Assembly (NCBI GenBank): GCA_011087955.1
Contig: JAALKR010000004.1
Coordinates: forward strand, 50,727-104,619
Direction of reading: 5' to 3'
Source: Oligoflexia bacterium
Lineage (GTDB): Bacteria > Bdellovibrionota > UBA1018 > CAIPTA01 > JAALKR01
Length of the DNA: 53,893 nt
Position numbers and translations under genes: made by a program. Each line of letters opens with the position of its first letter. Within the stretch, counting starts at the first letter, position 1. Shown in pieces: positions 23,634 through 33,876 of the stretch. A model generated the notes under the pieces. The model did no database searches. It worked only from the letters and a program-made list of their open reading frames with translations, and was not told the DNA's origin.

Positions 23634-24275
23634 ATGAGCTTTTTATCCTCAACAATAGATGTTTTTCAAGCCGGTGGCTTCATAATGTGGTCTCTTTTGA
23701 TTTGTTCTCTGGCTACTTGGGCCATTGTTGCAGAGAGGCTATGGACTCAACGCAGCTATGTAGTCGATGGTAAAACTCTACTTCAGCATGTAACCGACCT
23801 CCTTAGCGCCGGAGATATTAATAAAGCCCGCGCTGCTTGTGAACGGAGCGAGCTGCCCCTGGCTCAGGCTATGCTGATGATCATGTCCGAAACGAAACCG
23901 GATAGCCCGCGCTTTGAAGAGAGCCTATCAAAACTAGTTGCTCGGGCAAGAATTGAACTGAGCCAAACCTATAAACAATACCTCTGGATCCTAGGCACAA
24001 TTGGCTCTGCAACTCCATTCCTTGGTCTATTTGGCACGGTTGTCGGTATTCTTACGGCTTTTGGTGAAATCGCTCGAACCGGCGACACTGGATTTGCTGT
24101 AGTAGCCGCGGGTATTTCTGAAGCCCTTATTGCAACTGCTGCAGGCATTATCGTAGCGGTTATTGCAGTAGCATTTTTTAACTTCCTTCAAGTTCGTACT
24201 GCTCGTTTAGCTGTTGAAAGTAGGCTTGCTCTTGAGTCGTTCATGGAGACTTGGCAAGACGCTGTTCAGAAATAA
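23634..24275 (+). CDS. MotA/TolQ/ExbB proton channel family protein
   Basis: 'LGTIGSATPFLGLFGTVVGILTAFGEIARTGDTGFAVVAAGISEALIATAAGIIVAVIAV'. Confidence 0.94.
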   Translation: MSFLSSTIDVFQAGGFIMWSLLICSLATWAIVAERLWTQRSYVVDGKTLLQHVTDLLSAGDINKARAACERSELPLAQAMLMIMSETKPDSPRFEESLSKLVARARIELSQTYKQYLWILGTIGSATPFLGLFGTVVGILTAFGEIARTGDTGFAVVAAGISEALIATAAGIIVAVIAVAFFNFLQVRTARLAVESRLALESFMETWQDAVQK

Positions 24276-24318
24276 GTGGGCAAGACAGGAATAAGCAAGC
24301 AAAGCAAGGGACCAACTT

Positions 24319-24780
24319 ATGGCAATGAATGGCCCAAACATGAACCACGAGAGTGATGATCTAGATGGAGAGGCATCTGTATTTTCAGAGATCAATATTA
24401 CTCCATTAACTGACGTATTCTTGGTTCTACTCATTATCTTCATGGTAACGTCTTCTGCTGTTTCTAACAGTGGCGTGAAAGTTAATTTGCCAAAGGCGGG
24501 GGCGGCTTCCAACAGTAGAGACAACCGAGGCGTGACGATTACTTTAGACTCTTCTGGCCAAATTTTTGTCGGAAAAGAAGCCACTACGCTGGATGGGTTA
24601 GAAGCATTTCTGACTCAACGATTGACAACATCCGACAACAAGAATGTCGTCTTAGCCGGCGACCAGGAAGTACTTCTCGGAAGTGCTATTCAGGTGATGA
24701 ATATTGCTCGCAAAGCCGGCGCTACGAAATTTGGTATCGCCACTAAAGGTGCTACAAAAAACAATACCTCAGCTCGATAG
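24319..24780 (+). CDS. ExbD/TolR family biopolymer transport protein
   Basis: 'INITPLTDVFLVLLIIFMVTSSAV...KVNLPKA'. Confidence 0.94.
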   Translation: MAMNGPNMNHESDDLDGEASVFSEINITPLTDVFLVLLIIFMVTSSAVSNSGVKVNLPKAGAASNSRDNRGVTITLDSSGQIFVGKEATTLDGLEAFLTQRLTTSDNKNVVLAGDQEVLLGSAIQVMNIARKAGATKFGIATKGATKNNTSAR

Positions 24781-24810
24781 GCGCTGATCCAAGCTCGGTA
24801 AAACGACGCT

Positions 24811-25260
24811 TCATGCCGCTTTCTTGGGATTGCTTTCTTTCGTTACAGGCTGCTCTTTATCTTTACTCGTAGCCCTGTCAATTTTATCAATTATTTCTTG
24901 ACGAAACTGAGCGTAGCACCTTGATTCATCTTTCGAAGCAAATTCAAACCTCATACCGGCCCGCCAAGCGAACCCCTTCCTCCCGCTTGTATTAGAGTAG
25001 TCTATGGACCGATTCCATATCACTTTACCGTGATACGTTTGCGAGCCCTTGGATTTAAACGCAACAAGGATAGCCGCATCCAGGTTCAGCTTCCGATCCA
25101 AGTAGACGGCAACTGAATCTTTTTTTATATCCACGAGGAACGCGAAGCATGCGATCGGGTCCTTCGCATTTTTCGACCATAAAAAAATCTTTACTCGATG
25201 GACGGAAAATTTCAGGCGTTTATTAGCGTCTGCCTTCTTTTTGGGATGAAATACGCCCAT
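24811..25260 (-). CDS. Hypothetical protein, possibly a degenerate PilZ domain
   Basis: 149-aa ORF, 'KRLKFSVHRVKIFLWS....GMRFEFASKDES' resembles PilZ layout but lacks a clear RxxxR/(D/N)xSxxG pair. Confidence 0.4.
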   Translation of the reverse strand: MGVFHPKKKADANKRLKFSVHRVKIFLWSKNAKDPIACFAFLVDIKKDSVAVYLDRKLNLDAAILVAFKSKGSQTYHGKVIWNRSIDYSNTSGRKGFAWRAGMRFEFASKDESRCYAQFRQEIIDKIDRATSKDKEQPVTKESNPKKAA

Positions 25261-25298
25261 GCTGTGCTATCGGCAGAACTCCGACGAGGCTTTAAACA

Positions 25299-27818
25299 CT
25301 ACTCCTGCGGCAAGCTTGGGCATTCGAATCGAGGGGTATTTCGGCCAGTAAATCGCTCCTTAATGATGTTCTCCCCCTCACAGGCTGGTGTCTTTCGTCC
25401 GCCAGAAATAATATCCACATCTAACTCTTCTAGTGCACCTTCTGGGAATTCCAAGTCGATTTTGGGTAAGCCCGCGTGTAATTTCGCCATAACATTTGTC
25501 CATATCGGGAGTGCGCCACTCGCGCCTGTTAGGCGAAGAGCTCTTTGCAGGCCTTCTACTTCTTTTGAACTCCGGTCGTACCCGACCCAACTAACCCCTA
25601 AATATTTATTAGTGAATCCCGCAAACCACGAATCTCGAAATTCATTAGTAGTTCCTGTTTTACCTGCCGCCGGGTATTTAAACCCTCTGCGACTCGCCGA
25701 CTCTGCCGTCCCTTCGGAAAAGACTGATTTCATCATATCCACTATATTAGCTACTTCCGGCTCCGGTAGGCTTTGCTCTTCTATGGAAATGAATTGTGCT
25801 ACGGGATCGCCCTCTTTGTCCGTGATAGCAAGTATGGCTGTGACGTCACGTTTATAACCAAAATTTGCCAACGTTGAATAGGCTCGCGCAACCTCAATAG
25901 GTTCAATTTCAATCGCCCCTAGTGATAAACTTGGTTGCACTGAAAATTCAGACTCAATTCCAGCAGCCCGAATTGTTTCCGCAACACGGTCTAGACCTAA
26001 TCGAAGTGCAAGCTTTGCTGTAGGAATGTTTATCGAATGAGCCAATGCATATCTCAAGGTAACTATGCCGCGAAAATCTGGGTCATAGTTTTTTGGTTTC
26101 CATATTTGCCCTTCAAACCTATGTCCAAATGGTGCATCCTCAATTTTGCTAATAGCACTGAGTGGGGTATTATCTTCATTTGTGCCGTACATAAGCCCCG
26201 TTAAAAAAACGAATGGCTTAACTACAGACCCAATCTGTCGGCGCATGAAACGCGCTCGATTATAAGTAGAGTCTTTAAAGGAACGTCCGCCAACAACCGC
26301 CATTACTTGATTAGTTTTCGGATCAAGTAAAATAAATATCCCCTGTAGGGGCTCGATTTTTTCTGGGTTAATTTTATACCGCTTTACAAGCCTTGCAAAA
26401 CGCTTCTTTTCCAGACGATTTTTCAATCCTGTCTCAATTACTTCAATCTCCTTCTCAACAGCTTCTTCTGCAATACCTTGGGCATAGGTATCTAAAGTAG
26501 AGAAAATTTTATAGCCAACGCCAATTAATTCTTCATCTGGAATTTCTTTGAGAAGTTGAGCCTTCATAAGGTCTGTAAAGTAGGGTGCCACATCAAGGAC
26601 AGCCGAGACATCCACAAATTTTAATTCCTCTGCAACAGCTTCCTCATATAACTCACGGGTAATAATTGAATTTTCAAGCATTACCTTAAGCACTAATTCT
26701 TGGCGACTTTTTGCTCGCTTAAGGTGACGATAGGGTGAATAATAGAACGGGCCGCGAACGAGCGCTGCCAGCAATGCTTGCTCCGCCAGCGTAAGTTCAC
26801 GCAACTCTTTTGCAAAATAGTGCTTCGCCGCTTGTGCTACTCCATGGATTTCCAAATTACCTAGTTGCCCAAAATAAGCTTCATTCAGGTATTTCTCAAG
26901 AATTTCATCTTTCGAATAGCGAAACTCAATCAGAATCGCCATGATGATCTCTTTTGTTTTTCTTCGGAGGGTCTTCGCTCGAGTAAGATAAATATTACGA
27001 ACCATTTGCTGGGTAATTGTGCTCGCACCTTGACGGTATCGACCTGCACGCAAGTTTACATAGATGGATCGAAGTATCCCCTTTGGATCAATCCCGATAT
27101 GTTCAAGAAAGCGCTGGTCCTCAACAACCACTATCGCCTGCAGTAATGTAAAAGGAATTTCCGAGATCGGAACAGTTTCACGCGTTTCTGTATCGCTACT
27201 ATTTAAACGAGCTACCACGACTGGCTCAACAGCCACACCTTCAAGCACGACATATCTAGCGCCACGACGGTAGTAAACCGCAATTACATGCCCGTTATGC
27301 CAAAGCACATGAATAGGGCGTTTCGTTTCGATGCCTACATTGTCTTGATCGAAGAATAAATTTGCGACTGAAGACGGATAATTAAACCCCTTTAAGTAAA
27401 AGCTAAAGAGCTTCCACTCCTCCGCCACAAACTCTCCTTGAAGGTTGACCTCTAGCTCTTGCAGCGTAATTTCCTCGGCCGGGGAAATGCGGTAACTTCC
27501 CTTTACAAGCTCTTTTTCTCTGCCAACCTCTCCGCTAATATTTTGATAACCACGCTCTTTAAGGCGATGCATAAACTCTTTTCCACTAAAAAGGTCACCC
27601 GGACGTATCCAAAAATTTCTACTGTAAACGAGTGTCGGGATGGCATCTTTTACGTCATGGAACTTTTCGTCTAATTCTGCGGACAAATTGCGCACTACAA
27701 AAAAACCAAGGGCGACAACAATAGGAATCATTACCCAGGCGAGGATTAGAAAAATTTTCAACTGCTGCTTCCAATTGAAACTCAAGCCACACTCCTTAAT
27801 GCAACGCAAATAATACAC
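25299..27818 (-). CDS. Class A penicillin-binding protein (PBP1b-like)
   Basis: GT51 'VEDQRFLEHIGIDPKGILRSIYVNLRAGRYRQGASTITQQMVRN', transpeptidase 'RQIGSVVKPF' (SxxK), 'AAGKTGTTNEFRDSWFAGFT' (KTG); N-term region resembling UB2H. Confidence 0.94.
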   Translation of the reverse strand: MYYLRCIKECGLSFNWKQQLKIFLILAWVMIPIVVALGFFVVRNLSAELDEKFHDVKDAIPTLVYSRNFWIRPGDLFSGKEFMHRLKERGYQNISGEVGREKELVKGSYRISPAEEITLQELEVNLQGEFVAEEWKLFSFYLKGFNYPSSVANLFFDQDNVGIETKRPIHVLWHNGHVIAVYYRRGARYVVLEGVAVEPVVVARLNSSDTETRETVPISEIPFTLLQAIVVVEDQRFLEHIGIDPKGILRSIYVNLRAGRYRQGASTITQQMVRNIYLTRAKTLRRKTKEIIMAILIEFRYSKDEILEKYLNEAYFGQLGNLEIHGVAQAAKHYFAKELRELTLAEQALLAALVRGPFYYSPYRHLKRAKSRQELVLKVMLENSIITRELYEEAVAEELKFVDVSAVLDVAPYFTDLMKAQLLKEIPDEELIGVGYKIFSTLDTYAQGIAEEAVEKEIEVIETGLKNRLEKKRFARLVKRYKINPEKIEPLQGIFILLDPKTNQVMAVVGGRSFKDSTYNRARFMRRQIGSVVKPFVFLTGLMYGTNEDNTPLSAISKIEDAPFGHRFEGQIWKPKNYDPDFRGIVTLRYALAHSINIPTAKLALRLGLDRVAETIRAAGIESEFSVQPSLSLGAIEIEPIEVARAYSTLANFGYKRDVTAILAITDKEGDPVAQFISIEEQSLPEPEVANIVDMMKSVFSEGTAESASRRGFKYPAAGKTGTTNEFRDSWFAGFTNKYLGVSWVGYDRSSKEVEGLQRALRLTGASGALPIWTNVMAKLHAGLPKIDLEFPEGALEELDVDIISGGRKTPACEGENIIKERFTGRNTPRFECPSLPQE

Positions 27819-27923
27819 GCTTTTCTAATATGTGCTTTTCTACTGCAAATATACGTGCCAATATGCCATCACTTTTCTGTAGAAGACGCCTTAATTTTAA
27901 CTACTTTGATAGGGTAATGCATT

Positions 27924-29510
27924 ATGAAATCACAAGTGAAGAAACGAAACCAGCTTTTCACTTCCATTCTTCTACCTGGATTTGCATTTTTCGTTTCCGC
28001 CAACGCTCTTGCAATCACGTTTGATTGGAAGGGTTATTTCCGCGCCAACCATAATTACGTTCGAAACTACCAAATGGGCAGCGGAGCTCCGGAAAATACC
28101 GACGTGACAGCTGCTAGCGGTGAGTTTATCCGAAGCGAAGGAGCAAAATCTGCGTCCTTTACTTCTTTCTTCGCAAAACTCAAACCTAGCATCTTAGTAA
28201 ACGATAATGTCATCATTCATTCGGAGTGGAATCTTGGTGATCCAGTTCTAAACTTCTTCGGACGTGGCGTCGATCTTGATCAAGATAATAATCCGGTGTC
28301 GACCAGAAAAGGTGAGCTTACAATGGAGGCGGCTCGCCTTTGGTTAGATGTCCATACAGACTTTGGTCTTTTGCAAGTTGGTCGCGCCCCAATGAACTGG
28401 GGCCTTGGCGTTATCTTTAACAAAGGTGACGGCGTACATGATCGCTTCCAATCAACGAGTGACACCATTCGCATTGTTTCAAAATTCGGTCACTTCTCGA
28501 TCATTCCTATCTATTCAAAAGTAGCAATGGGTAAAAATATTGCAGGCGCCCAAGACCCTTCAGGCACCGTGCTGGATGGCTCTGACGACGTCACCGATTT
28601 TGGTGTCGGCATTAAGTACCATAACGAAGAAAGAGAATTAGAGGCGGGTCTATTGCTCTATAAGCGTGATGCAAAAGACCAGCAAGACACATTTCTCTTT
28701 CCACACAATGCCAATAGAGACTCTGAAAACCTTGCCGATTCGAACGGTTCGAACGGATTGAGCTTACGACTCCTTGATTTGTATGCCCGCAAAACTTGGT
28801 CCCGGCTAACCGTTGGGGCGGAGATTCCAATCTATACAGGGGAGGTGGGTGATGTGAATAATGTTGAATCTCGTAATTCGTATAAGGCGACTGGTTTTGC
28901 TGGTGAAGTAACGATGAATTTTAACCGCTGGAAGCATATGCTTAAGTTTGGCTCAGCTCCAGGACAAAATGCAGTAACCACAGGTGATCGCGGGAAAGAG
29001 TATGGCGCGATGTATTTCCATCGGAATTACAAGCTTGGTCAGATTTTATTTAATTATAAATTAGGTGGCTTCGGTTCCAACAACCCGGACATTTTTAAAT
29101 CCCGCAACGATGACAATAATAATGGCGGCTCTCTTCGTTCGCCATATGACTCTGCTATTTCAAACGCGAAGTACATTATGCTCGGCACAGAGAACCAAGG
29201 TGAGAATTGGTCTTGGTCACTAGGACTTGTTTACGCGCTTGCCTCAGAATCGGCGCAGAAAGGAAAGGATTTCTATATTCACCGCCTGCGTGAGTACTCT
29301 GCTGAGCCGGCCGTGGAAGACCAAGGTGAGAACCTCGGTTTAGAGCTCGATTTAGGCGCCGGGTATAAGTGGGATGAGAATATTCATTTCGGCGCTGACT
29401 TTGGTGTCTTCTTCCCCGGTGACTATTATGAATTTGACAACAAATTATCCCAAGCCAACCCGGCCGATCCAGTGATGTCTGTAACATTCACTGCCGGCAT
29501 AGTATTTTAA
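27924..29510 (+). CDS. Porin-like outer membrane beta-barrel protein
   Basis: Signal peptide, alternating amphipathic strands, 'LWLDVHTDFGLLQVGRAPMNWGLG', C-terminal 'VTFTAGIVF'. Confidence 0.65.
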   Translation: MKSQVKKRNQLFTSILLPGFAFFVSANALAITFDWKGYFRANHNYVRNYQMGSGAPENTDVTAASGEFIRSEGAKSASFTSFFAKLKPSILVNDNVIIHSEWNLGDPVLNFFGRGVDLDQDNNPVSTRKGELTMEAARLWLDVHTDFGLLQVGRAPMNWGLGVIFNKGDGVHDRFQSTSDTIRIVSKFGHFSIIPIYSKVAMGKNIAGAQDPSGTVLDGSDDVTDFGVGIKYHNEERELEAGLLLYKRDAKDQQDTFLFPHNANRDSENLADSNGSNGLSLRLLDLYARKTWSRLTVGAEIPIYTGEVGDVNNVESRNSYKATGFAGEVTMNFNRWKHMLKFGSAPGQNAVTTGDRGKEYGAMYFHRNYKLGQILFNYKLGGFGSNNPDIFKSRNDDNNNGGSLRSPYDSAISNAKYIMLGTENQGENWSWSLGLVYALASESAQKGKDFYIHRLREYSAEPAVEDQGENLGLELDLGAGYKWDENIHFGADFGVFFPGDYYEFDNKLSQANPADPVMSVTFTAGIVF

Positions 29511-29523
29511 CCGGTTTTGTTTT

Positions 29524-31194
29524 TTAGAAGCGGGGATAATACTGTTGTCGTGCGTAGGGTGACGACCCTTGGCCACCAAACATTCCTGAGCCAGTACCAA
29601 AAAACATCCCTTGACCACTAAACATCCCTAGCTGGGCTTGTTGGAGTGCTTCCAGTCCGAAGAGGGCCAGCTCGCCATAGCTCGGCTGCTGAACTATGTA
29701 ACCAAACGGTGTTCGTACTAGCCCGTAGCGTTGGCCAAAGAGTTCTTCGCCGTCTTCTTCGTACTTTTCCTTGTCAGAATCTGAGGCGTAGTCATCGGCG
29801 TCATCCTCAAGCTCCTTTTGAACTTTTTCAGCCTTACGACGTAGCTTCACACACTTCTGAATACTACCCTTCTCAGCACGCTTATTCACACACTTCTTAT
29901 ATTGCTTAACAAGTGCATTTCGTTGCGCCTCAATGAAATCTAATCCAAGTGCCTTCGGAAGTATTTCTTCGGCACGCTCTGCCACTTCCAGAGCCTCATC
30001 AAGGTCACCCAGCTTAGAGGCTCGGTTGGCAAGCTTTCCGTAAAGATCGCGAGTCATGCGATTGATATCGCTTCTACGGCCAGACCCAAGTAGAGATCGA
30101 GCTGTGCGGCGCAAATTTTTGATGCTGCGCTCTGCGCGCCTTGCCGCAGATGAACCCATATCATCAATGTCTTCAATCGAAATTTCTACGATGCGCTCCA
30201 TTTTTTTAATCGCTTCTTTGTGGAACCTCGAAGCGTCAACACCCACTATACCACGAGCCACTCTATCAAATTCAGCAATAAGAGCATTTACTTCTTCAAG
30301 TGATTTTGCTTGATCAAGCTTGGCTATGATTTCATCGAGTGCATTCTCATTACTTCTAGCAATGAACTCATTATAGTTGATTCCAAATGAGCCTAACTCA
30401 CGAAGAGCTGCGTTCCTTCGGGTCACATTCTTACAAGAAGAACTGTAAAGCTTTAAAATATTTGCTACTTCAGCAATTCTTTGTAGCTCGCGCCTACGTT
30501 GCTCTTTCGCCTCTTCAATGGCCTGAGCTTCCGCCCGCGATTCTAGCAAGGCCGTTACACTTAAAATTTCATTATTGGCGTCTACTACACCCCCACCAAC
30601 ACCTTCGATCGGTAGTTTTTCACAAACTACGCGATTGTTGAGAGTGCCTGGCGTAATCACTGTGGAGCCTTCTTTTAATGCACAGAAATGAAGCGTCCCA
30701 GCAAAATCAGAGGGGATTCGCAGGTCAAACATTGAAGCAAGATCTACCGCATTGGTTCGGTCTAAGGCAGGATCGATATTCTTAGCGCGTACTAATTGTT
30801 GACTTGGCCTAGCCTCTTGGCAGTCGTCATTTAGTCTAGCCACAATGAAAAGCTCGTCCGTCTTGTCCTTTAATGGGTGTCTCACAACATCCATCGAGGC
30901 CCCTGTCGTACACTGTGAATTAATTAGCCCGATTGGCATTAATCGTTTTTCATGAGACCCAGCCACTCTGGATACAGACCATTGTAGTGATCCCCGGTGG
31001 AGATGTTTCCTAAACTCACCCAAAGTTAGGTAACTTGGGTTAGTGCTACTTATAGTATCCATACTTGAAAGCGCCGCAGCTTGCGGGGCATACATTATAA
31101 AAGTGGCAACAACCACGGCGACAACGCGCGTCCTAATCAAGGCCACTATGGGCATACTACTCAACTCTAAACTGCACATAACCTCTATCCTCAC
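29524..31194 (-). CDS. Large exported helical protein, function unknown
   Basis: 556-aa ORF with signal-like N-term; long charged helices; Gly/Met/Phe-rich C-term 'LGMFSGQGMFFGTGSGMFGGQGSSPYARQQYYPRF'. Confidence 0.6.
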   Translation of the reverse strand: MRIEVMCSLELSSMPIVALIRTRVVAVVVATFIMYAPQAAALSSMDTISSTNPSYLTLGEFRKHLHRGSLQWSVSRVAGSHEKRLMPIGLINSQCTTGASMDVVRHPLKDKTDELFIVARLNDDCQEARPSQQLVRAKNIDPALDRTNAVDLASMFDLRIPSDFAGTLHFCALKEGSTVITPGTLNNRVVCEKLPIEGVGGGVVDANNEILSVTALLESRAEAQAIEEAKEQRRRELQRIAEVANILKLYSSSCKNVTRRNAALRELGSFGINYNEFIARSNENALDEIIAKLDQAKSLEEVNALIAEFDRVARGIVGVDASRFHKEAIKKMERIVEISIEDIDDMGSSAARRAERSIKNLRRTARSLLGSGRRSDINRMTRDLYGKLANRASKLGDLDEALEVAERAEEILPKALGLDFIEAQRNALVKQYKKCVNKRAEKGSIQKCVKLRRKAEKVQKELEDDADDYASDSDKEKYEEDGEELFGQRYGLVRTPFGYIVQQPSYGELALFGLEALQQAQLGMFSGQGMFFGTGSGMFGGQGSSPYARQQYYPRF

Positions 31195-31504
31195 AACTGG
31201 TACTTCAACAATTGACCTTTAGCTGATCACAACGTCGAGATTGCAAGCAGAATGCCAAAACAAACCAAATAACTATAATAATAATTTATTAAATAATAAT
31301 TTCAAATAGTTACCTTGTTTATCCTATAATATCTCCGGAATGGGGTGTCTCTCTTAGGGCAGTCCAAGTGTCAGATTTCTATACACCGCGCAAGATTTTA
31401 TACAGCACGTAGCCAATACTTTCTGCCTCCTCCAGTGAATTTTTCTTGATCTTGGACTCTGCAGAGTTCTATTGTTCGTACCCGGGAGAAGGAGTTGGCA
31501 AAAT

Positions 31505-32566
31505 ATGTCTGTGTTTGAAACGATCCACGAGGACAATTTCGAGAAAATTATCTTCTGTAATGATAAGCGCGTGGGGCTAAAAGCGATTATTGGTATTCAC
31601 AATACTGTCCTAGGACCAGCAACTGGTGGTTGCCGGATGTGGAGCTATAAATCCGAAACAGAAGCCCTTACGGATGTAACTCGGCTAGCGAAGGGCATGA
31701 GTTACAAAGCATCAATTTCTAAGCTCACCATGGGCGGCGGAAAATCTGTGATCATGGGTGATGCGAGTACAAAAACTCCCGAAATGCTAGCAAGATTTGG
31801 TGAACTCGTGGAAGAACTCGGTGGCAGGTATATCACCGCAAAGGACGTAGGCATTAATAGCGACGACCTAAAGCAAATGAAGACTAAGACTAGGCATATT
31901 TTAGGCGTAGCTGGCGAAGAGAATTCTTCTGGCGATCCATCTCCAGTAACCGCTTGGGGCGTTTATAACGGCATGAAAGCTTGTGCCAACGCTGCTTTTG
32001 GCTCTCGCTCACTAAAAGGAAAGACTATTGCGCTTCAGGGTCTAGGCTCTGTGAATTATTACTTAGCAAAGCACCTAGATGAGGAAGGTGCCAAGCTTAT
32101 TGGTTCCGACATCGATAAAGGGGCAGCTGCGCGGGCTGAAAAAGAATTTGGCATGCAGATCGTAGATGTAAATGGAATTTATGACGTAGATTGCGATGTA
32201 TTTAGCCCTGGTGCACTTGGCGCGATTATTAATGAAACTACGATTCCAAAGCTAAGGTGTAAGATTGTTGCGGGTGCGGCGAATAACCAATTAGCCACTA
32301 CCGCCGCAGGCGACGCACTTTTTGAGCGCGGGATTCTTTATGCTCCTGATTATGCGATTAATGCTGGTGGTCTGATTAATATCTTCCATGAGCGTGAGGG
32401 CTATAGTCACGACCGCGCATGGAGCCATGTTGCAGGAATTTATGACACAGTCGGAGACATTCTAGCGCGATCTGTGAAAGATAAAACGCCAGAATACATA
32501 GTAGCTGATAAAATTTCTCAAGAACGAATTGACGAAGCGGAAGAAAAACTAGGGCGCAAACCGTAA
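31505..32566 (+). CDS. Glu/Leu/Phe/Val dehydrogenase (leucine dehydrogenase-like)
   Basis: 'GPATGGCRMW', 'YKASISKLTMGGGKSVIMGD', 'ALQGLGSVNYYLAKHL'; ATG 31505 preceded by GGAGAAGGAG (ORF track TTG at 31472). Confidence 0.92.
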   Translation: MSVFETIHEDNFEKIIFCNDKRVGLKAIIGIHNTVLGPATGGCRMWSYKSETEALTDVTRLAKGMSYKASISKLTMGGGKSVIMGDASTKTPEMLARFGELVEELGGRYITAKDVGINSDDLKQMKTKTRHILGVAGEENSSGDPSPVTAWGVYNGMKACANAAFGSRSLKGKTIALQGLGSVNYYLAKHLDEEGAKLIGSDIDKGAAARAEKEFGMQIVDVNGIYDVDCDVFSPGALGAIINETTIPKLRCKIVAGAANNQLATTAAGDALFERGILYAPDYAINAGGLINIFHEREGYSHDRAWSHVAGIYDTVGDILARSVKDKTPEYIVADKISQERIDEAEEKLGRKP

Positions 32567-32829
32567 TAAAGCTCAGCCACAAACCATCCATAATAATGCG
32601 CCCACTAAAGGTGTCATTTTGACACTGAACAGAAACAGATTTAGTCGGAGAAGTCCCTCTTCCTCCCTATTCCTTATCACTCCTTTCCCACTATCCTGCA
32701 GCACTCCAAGCTGATGTTGGGTTTTTGCTGATGATAAAGTAATTCGTAGAGCCATAGTCTCGCAAAACGAAAAGCCTTACCTACATTTAAAGCTGGTTAA
32801 CCTGACCTTACCGGAAGACGAGCAAGTGC

Positions 32830-33323
32830 TTGCTGCCGCACAAACCATGGAAGGATCCTGAAGCATGCGCAGAAAGCTCGATGAAGTTACTTCTGGGCTA
32901 TAATTGGCCTGGTAATATTCGCGAGCTAGAAAACATGATCGAGCATGCTTTTGTAATGGAAAGCACAAAAATGATTACTCCTTCCTCACTACCTGATTCA
33001 ATCCGTGGACTCACACGTAGCCTCGGAACAACCCCACTATAAGAGGAACTGACACAAAACTCACTGGCGCGGCAATTTCGAGTGCGAATGCCACTCCTAC
33101 TGAGGTTCCTAACAAGAGGAAGGATGGGAACCAGGTTAAGCTCGACTTCCAGACGCAGAAAGAACAATTCGAGAAAGAATTTATCATTAATGCGCCGAAA
33201 ATATTTAATGGGCGCATCAACCAGACTGCACTAAATGCTAATATCCCAAAAAAGACACTGCTTCGTAAGCTTAAAAAATATAGTCTATCGGCTAAAGACT
33301 ATACAATCGATAAAATTCCATAG
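32830..33323 (+). pseudogene. Remnant of an NtrC-family sigma54-dependent regulator (end of AAA+ domain plus Fis-type HTH, frameshifted)
   Basis: Frame 1: '[41 protein letters not shown]' ends at TAA 33040. Frame 3 (33021-33323): '...VKLDFQTQKEQFEKEFIINAPKIFNGRINQTALNANIPKKTLLRKLKKYSL...' is a Fis-type HTH ending at TAG 33321. Confidence 0.8.
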
Positions 33324-33330
33324 AAGGAAC

Positions 33331-33876
33331 ATGCAAATGCTAAGCAGGAAATATTATATTCTGATCTCCATAATTGGTTTTATTGTATCTTTTGACCAAC
33401 TGACAAAGGCATTGGTAATGGGCAAATTCCGCCTGCATCAATCTATGGTTGTGATTGATAATTTCTTGAATGTCACGCTAGTACACAATCGAGGAGCTGC
33501 ATTTGGTATTTTGGCAAACCTTCCAGACAATATTCGTGAACCATTTTTTTTGGTGATTCCATTGCTTACGCTCGGTGCGATTCTAATTGCCTTTTATAAA
33601 TTGACTGAAGAGGACGCCCTGGGCATCTTGGGCCTAGCCCTAATTGTTGGGGGCGCACTAGGTAACCTCATTGATCGTGTGCGAATCGGGCACGTAATTG
33701 ATTTTATTGATTTTCATTGGTTTGGAAAGCATCACTTCCCTGCTTTTAATGTAGCTGACTCTGCTATCTGCATTGGCGTCTTTATTCTAATCTTAAATTT
33801 AATCTTTTTTCCTCCGGAAATAGCGAGTGAGCCAGGCGAAACAAGCGCGAGGAAAATGGCTGATACGGGTAATTAA
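33331..33876 (+). CDS. lspA: Signal peptidase II
   Basis: 'FDQLTKALV', 'VTLVHNRGAAFGIL', 'IVGGALGNLIDRVRIGHVIDFIDFHW', 'FPAFNVADSAICIGV'; start ATG 33331 after AGAAGGA. Confidence 0.95.
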   Translation: MQMLSRKYYILISIIGFIVSFDQLTKALVMGKFRLHQSMVVIDNFLNVTLVHNRGAAFGILANLPDNIREPFFLVIPLLTLGAILIAFYKLTEEDALGILGLALIVGGALGNLIDRVRIGHVIDFIDFHWFGKHHFPAFNVADSAICIGVFILILNLIFFPPEIASEPGETSARKMADTGN

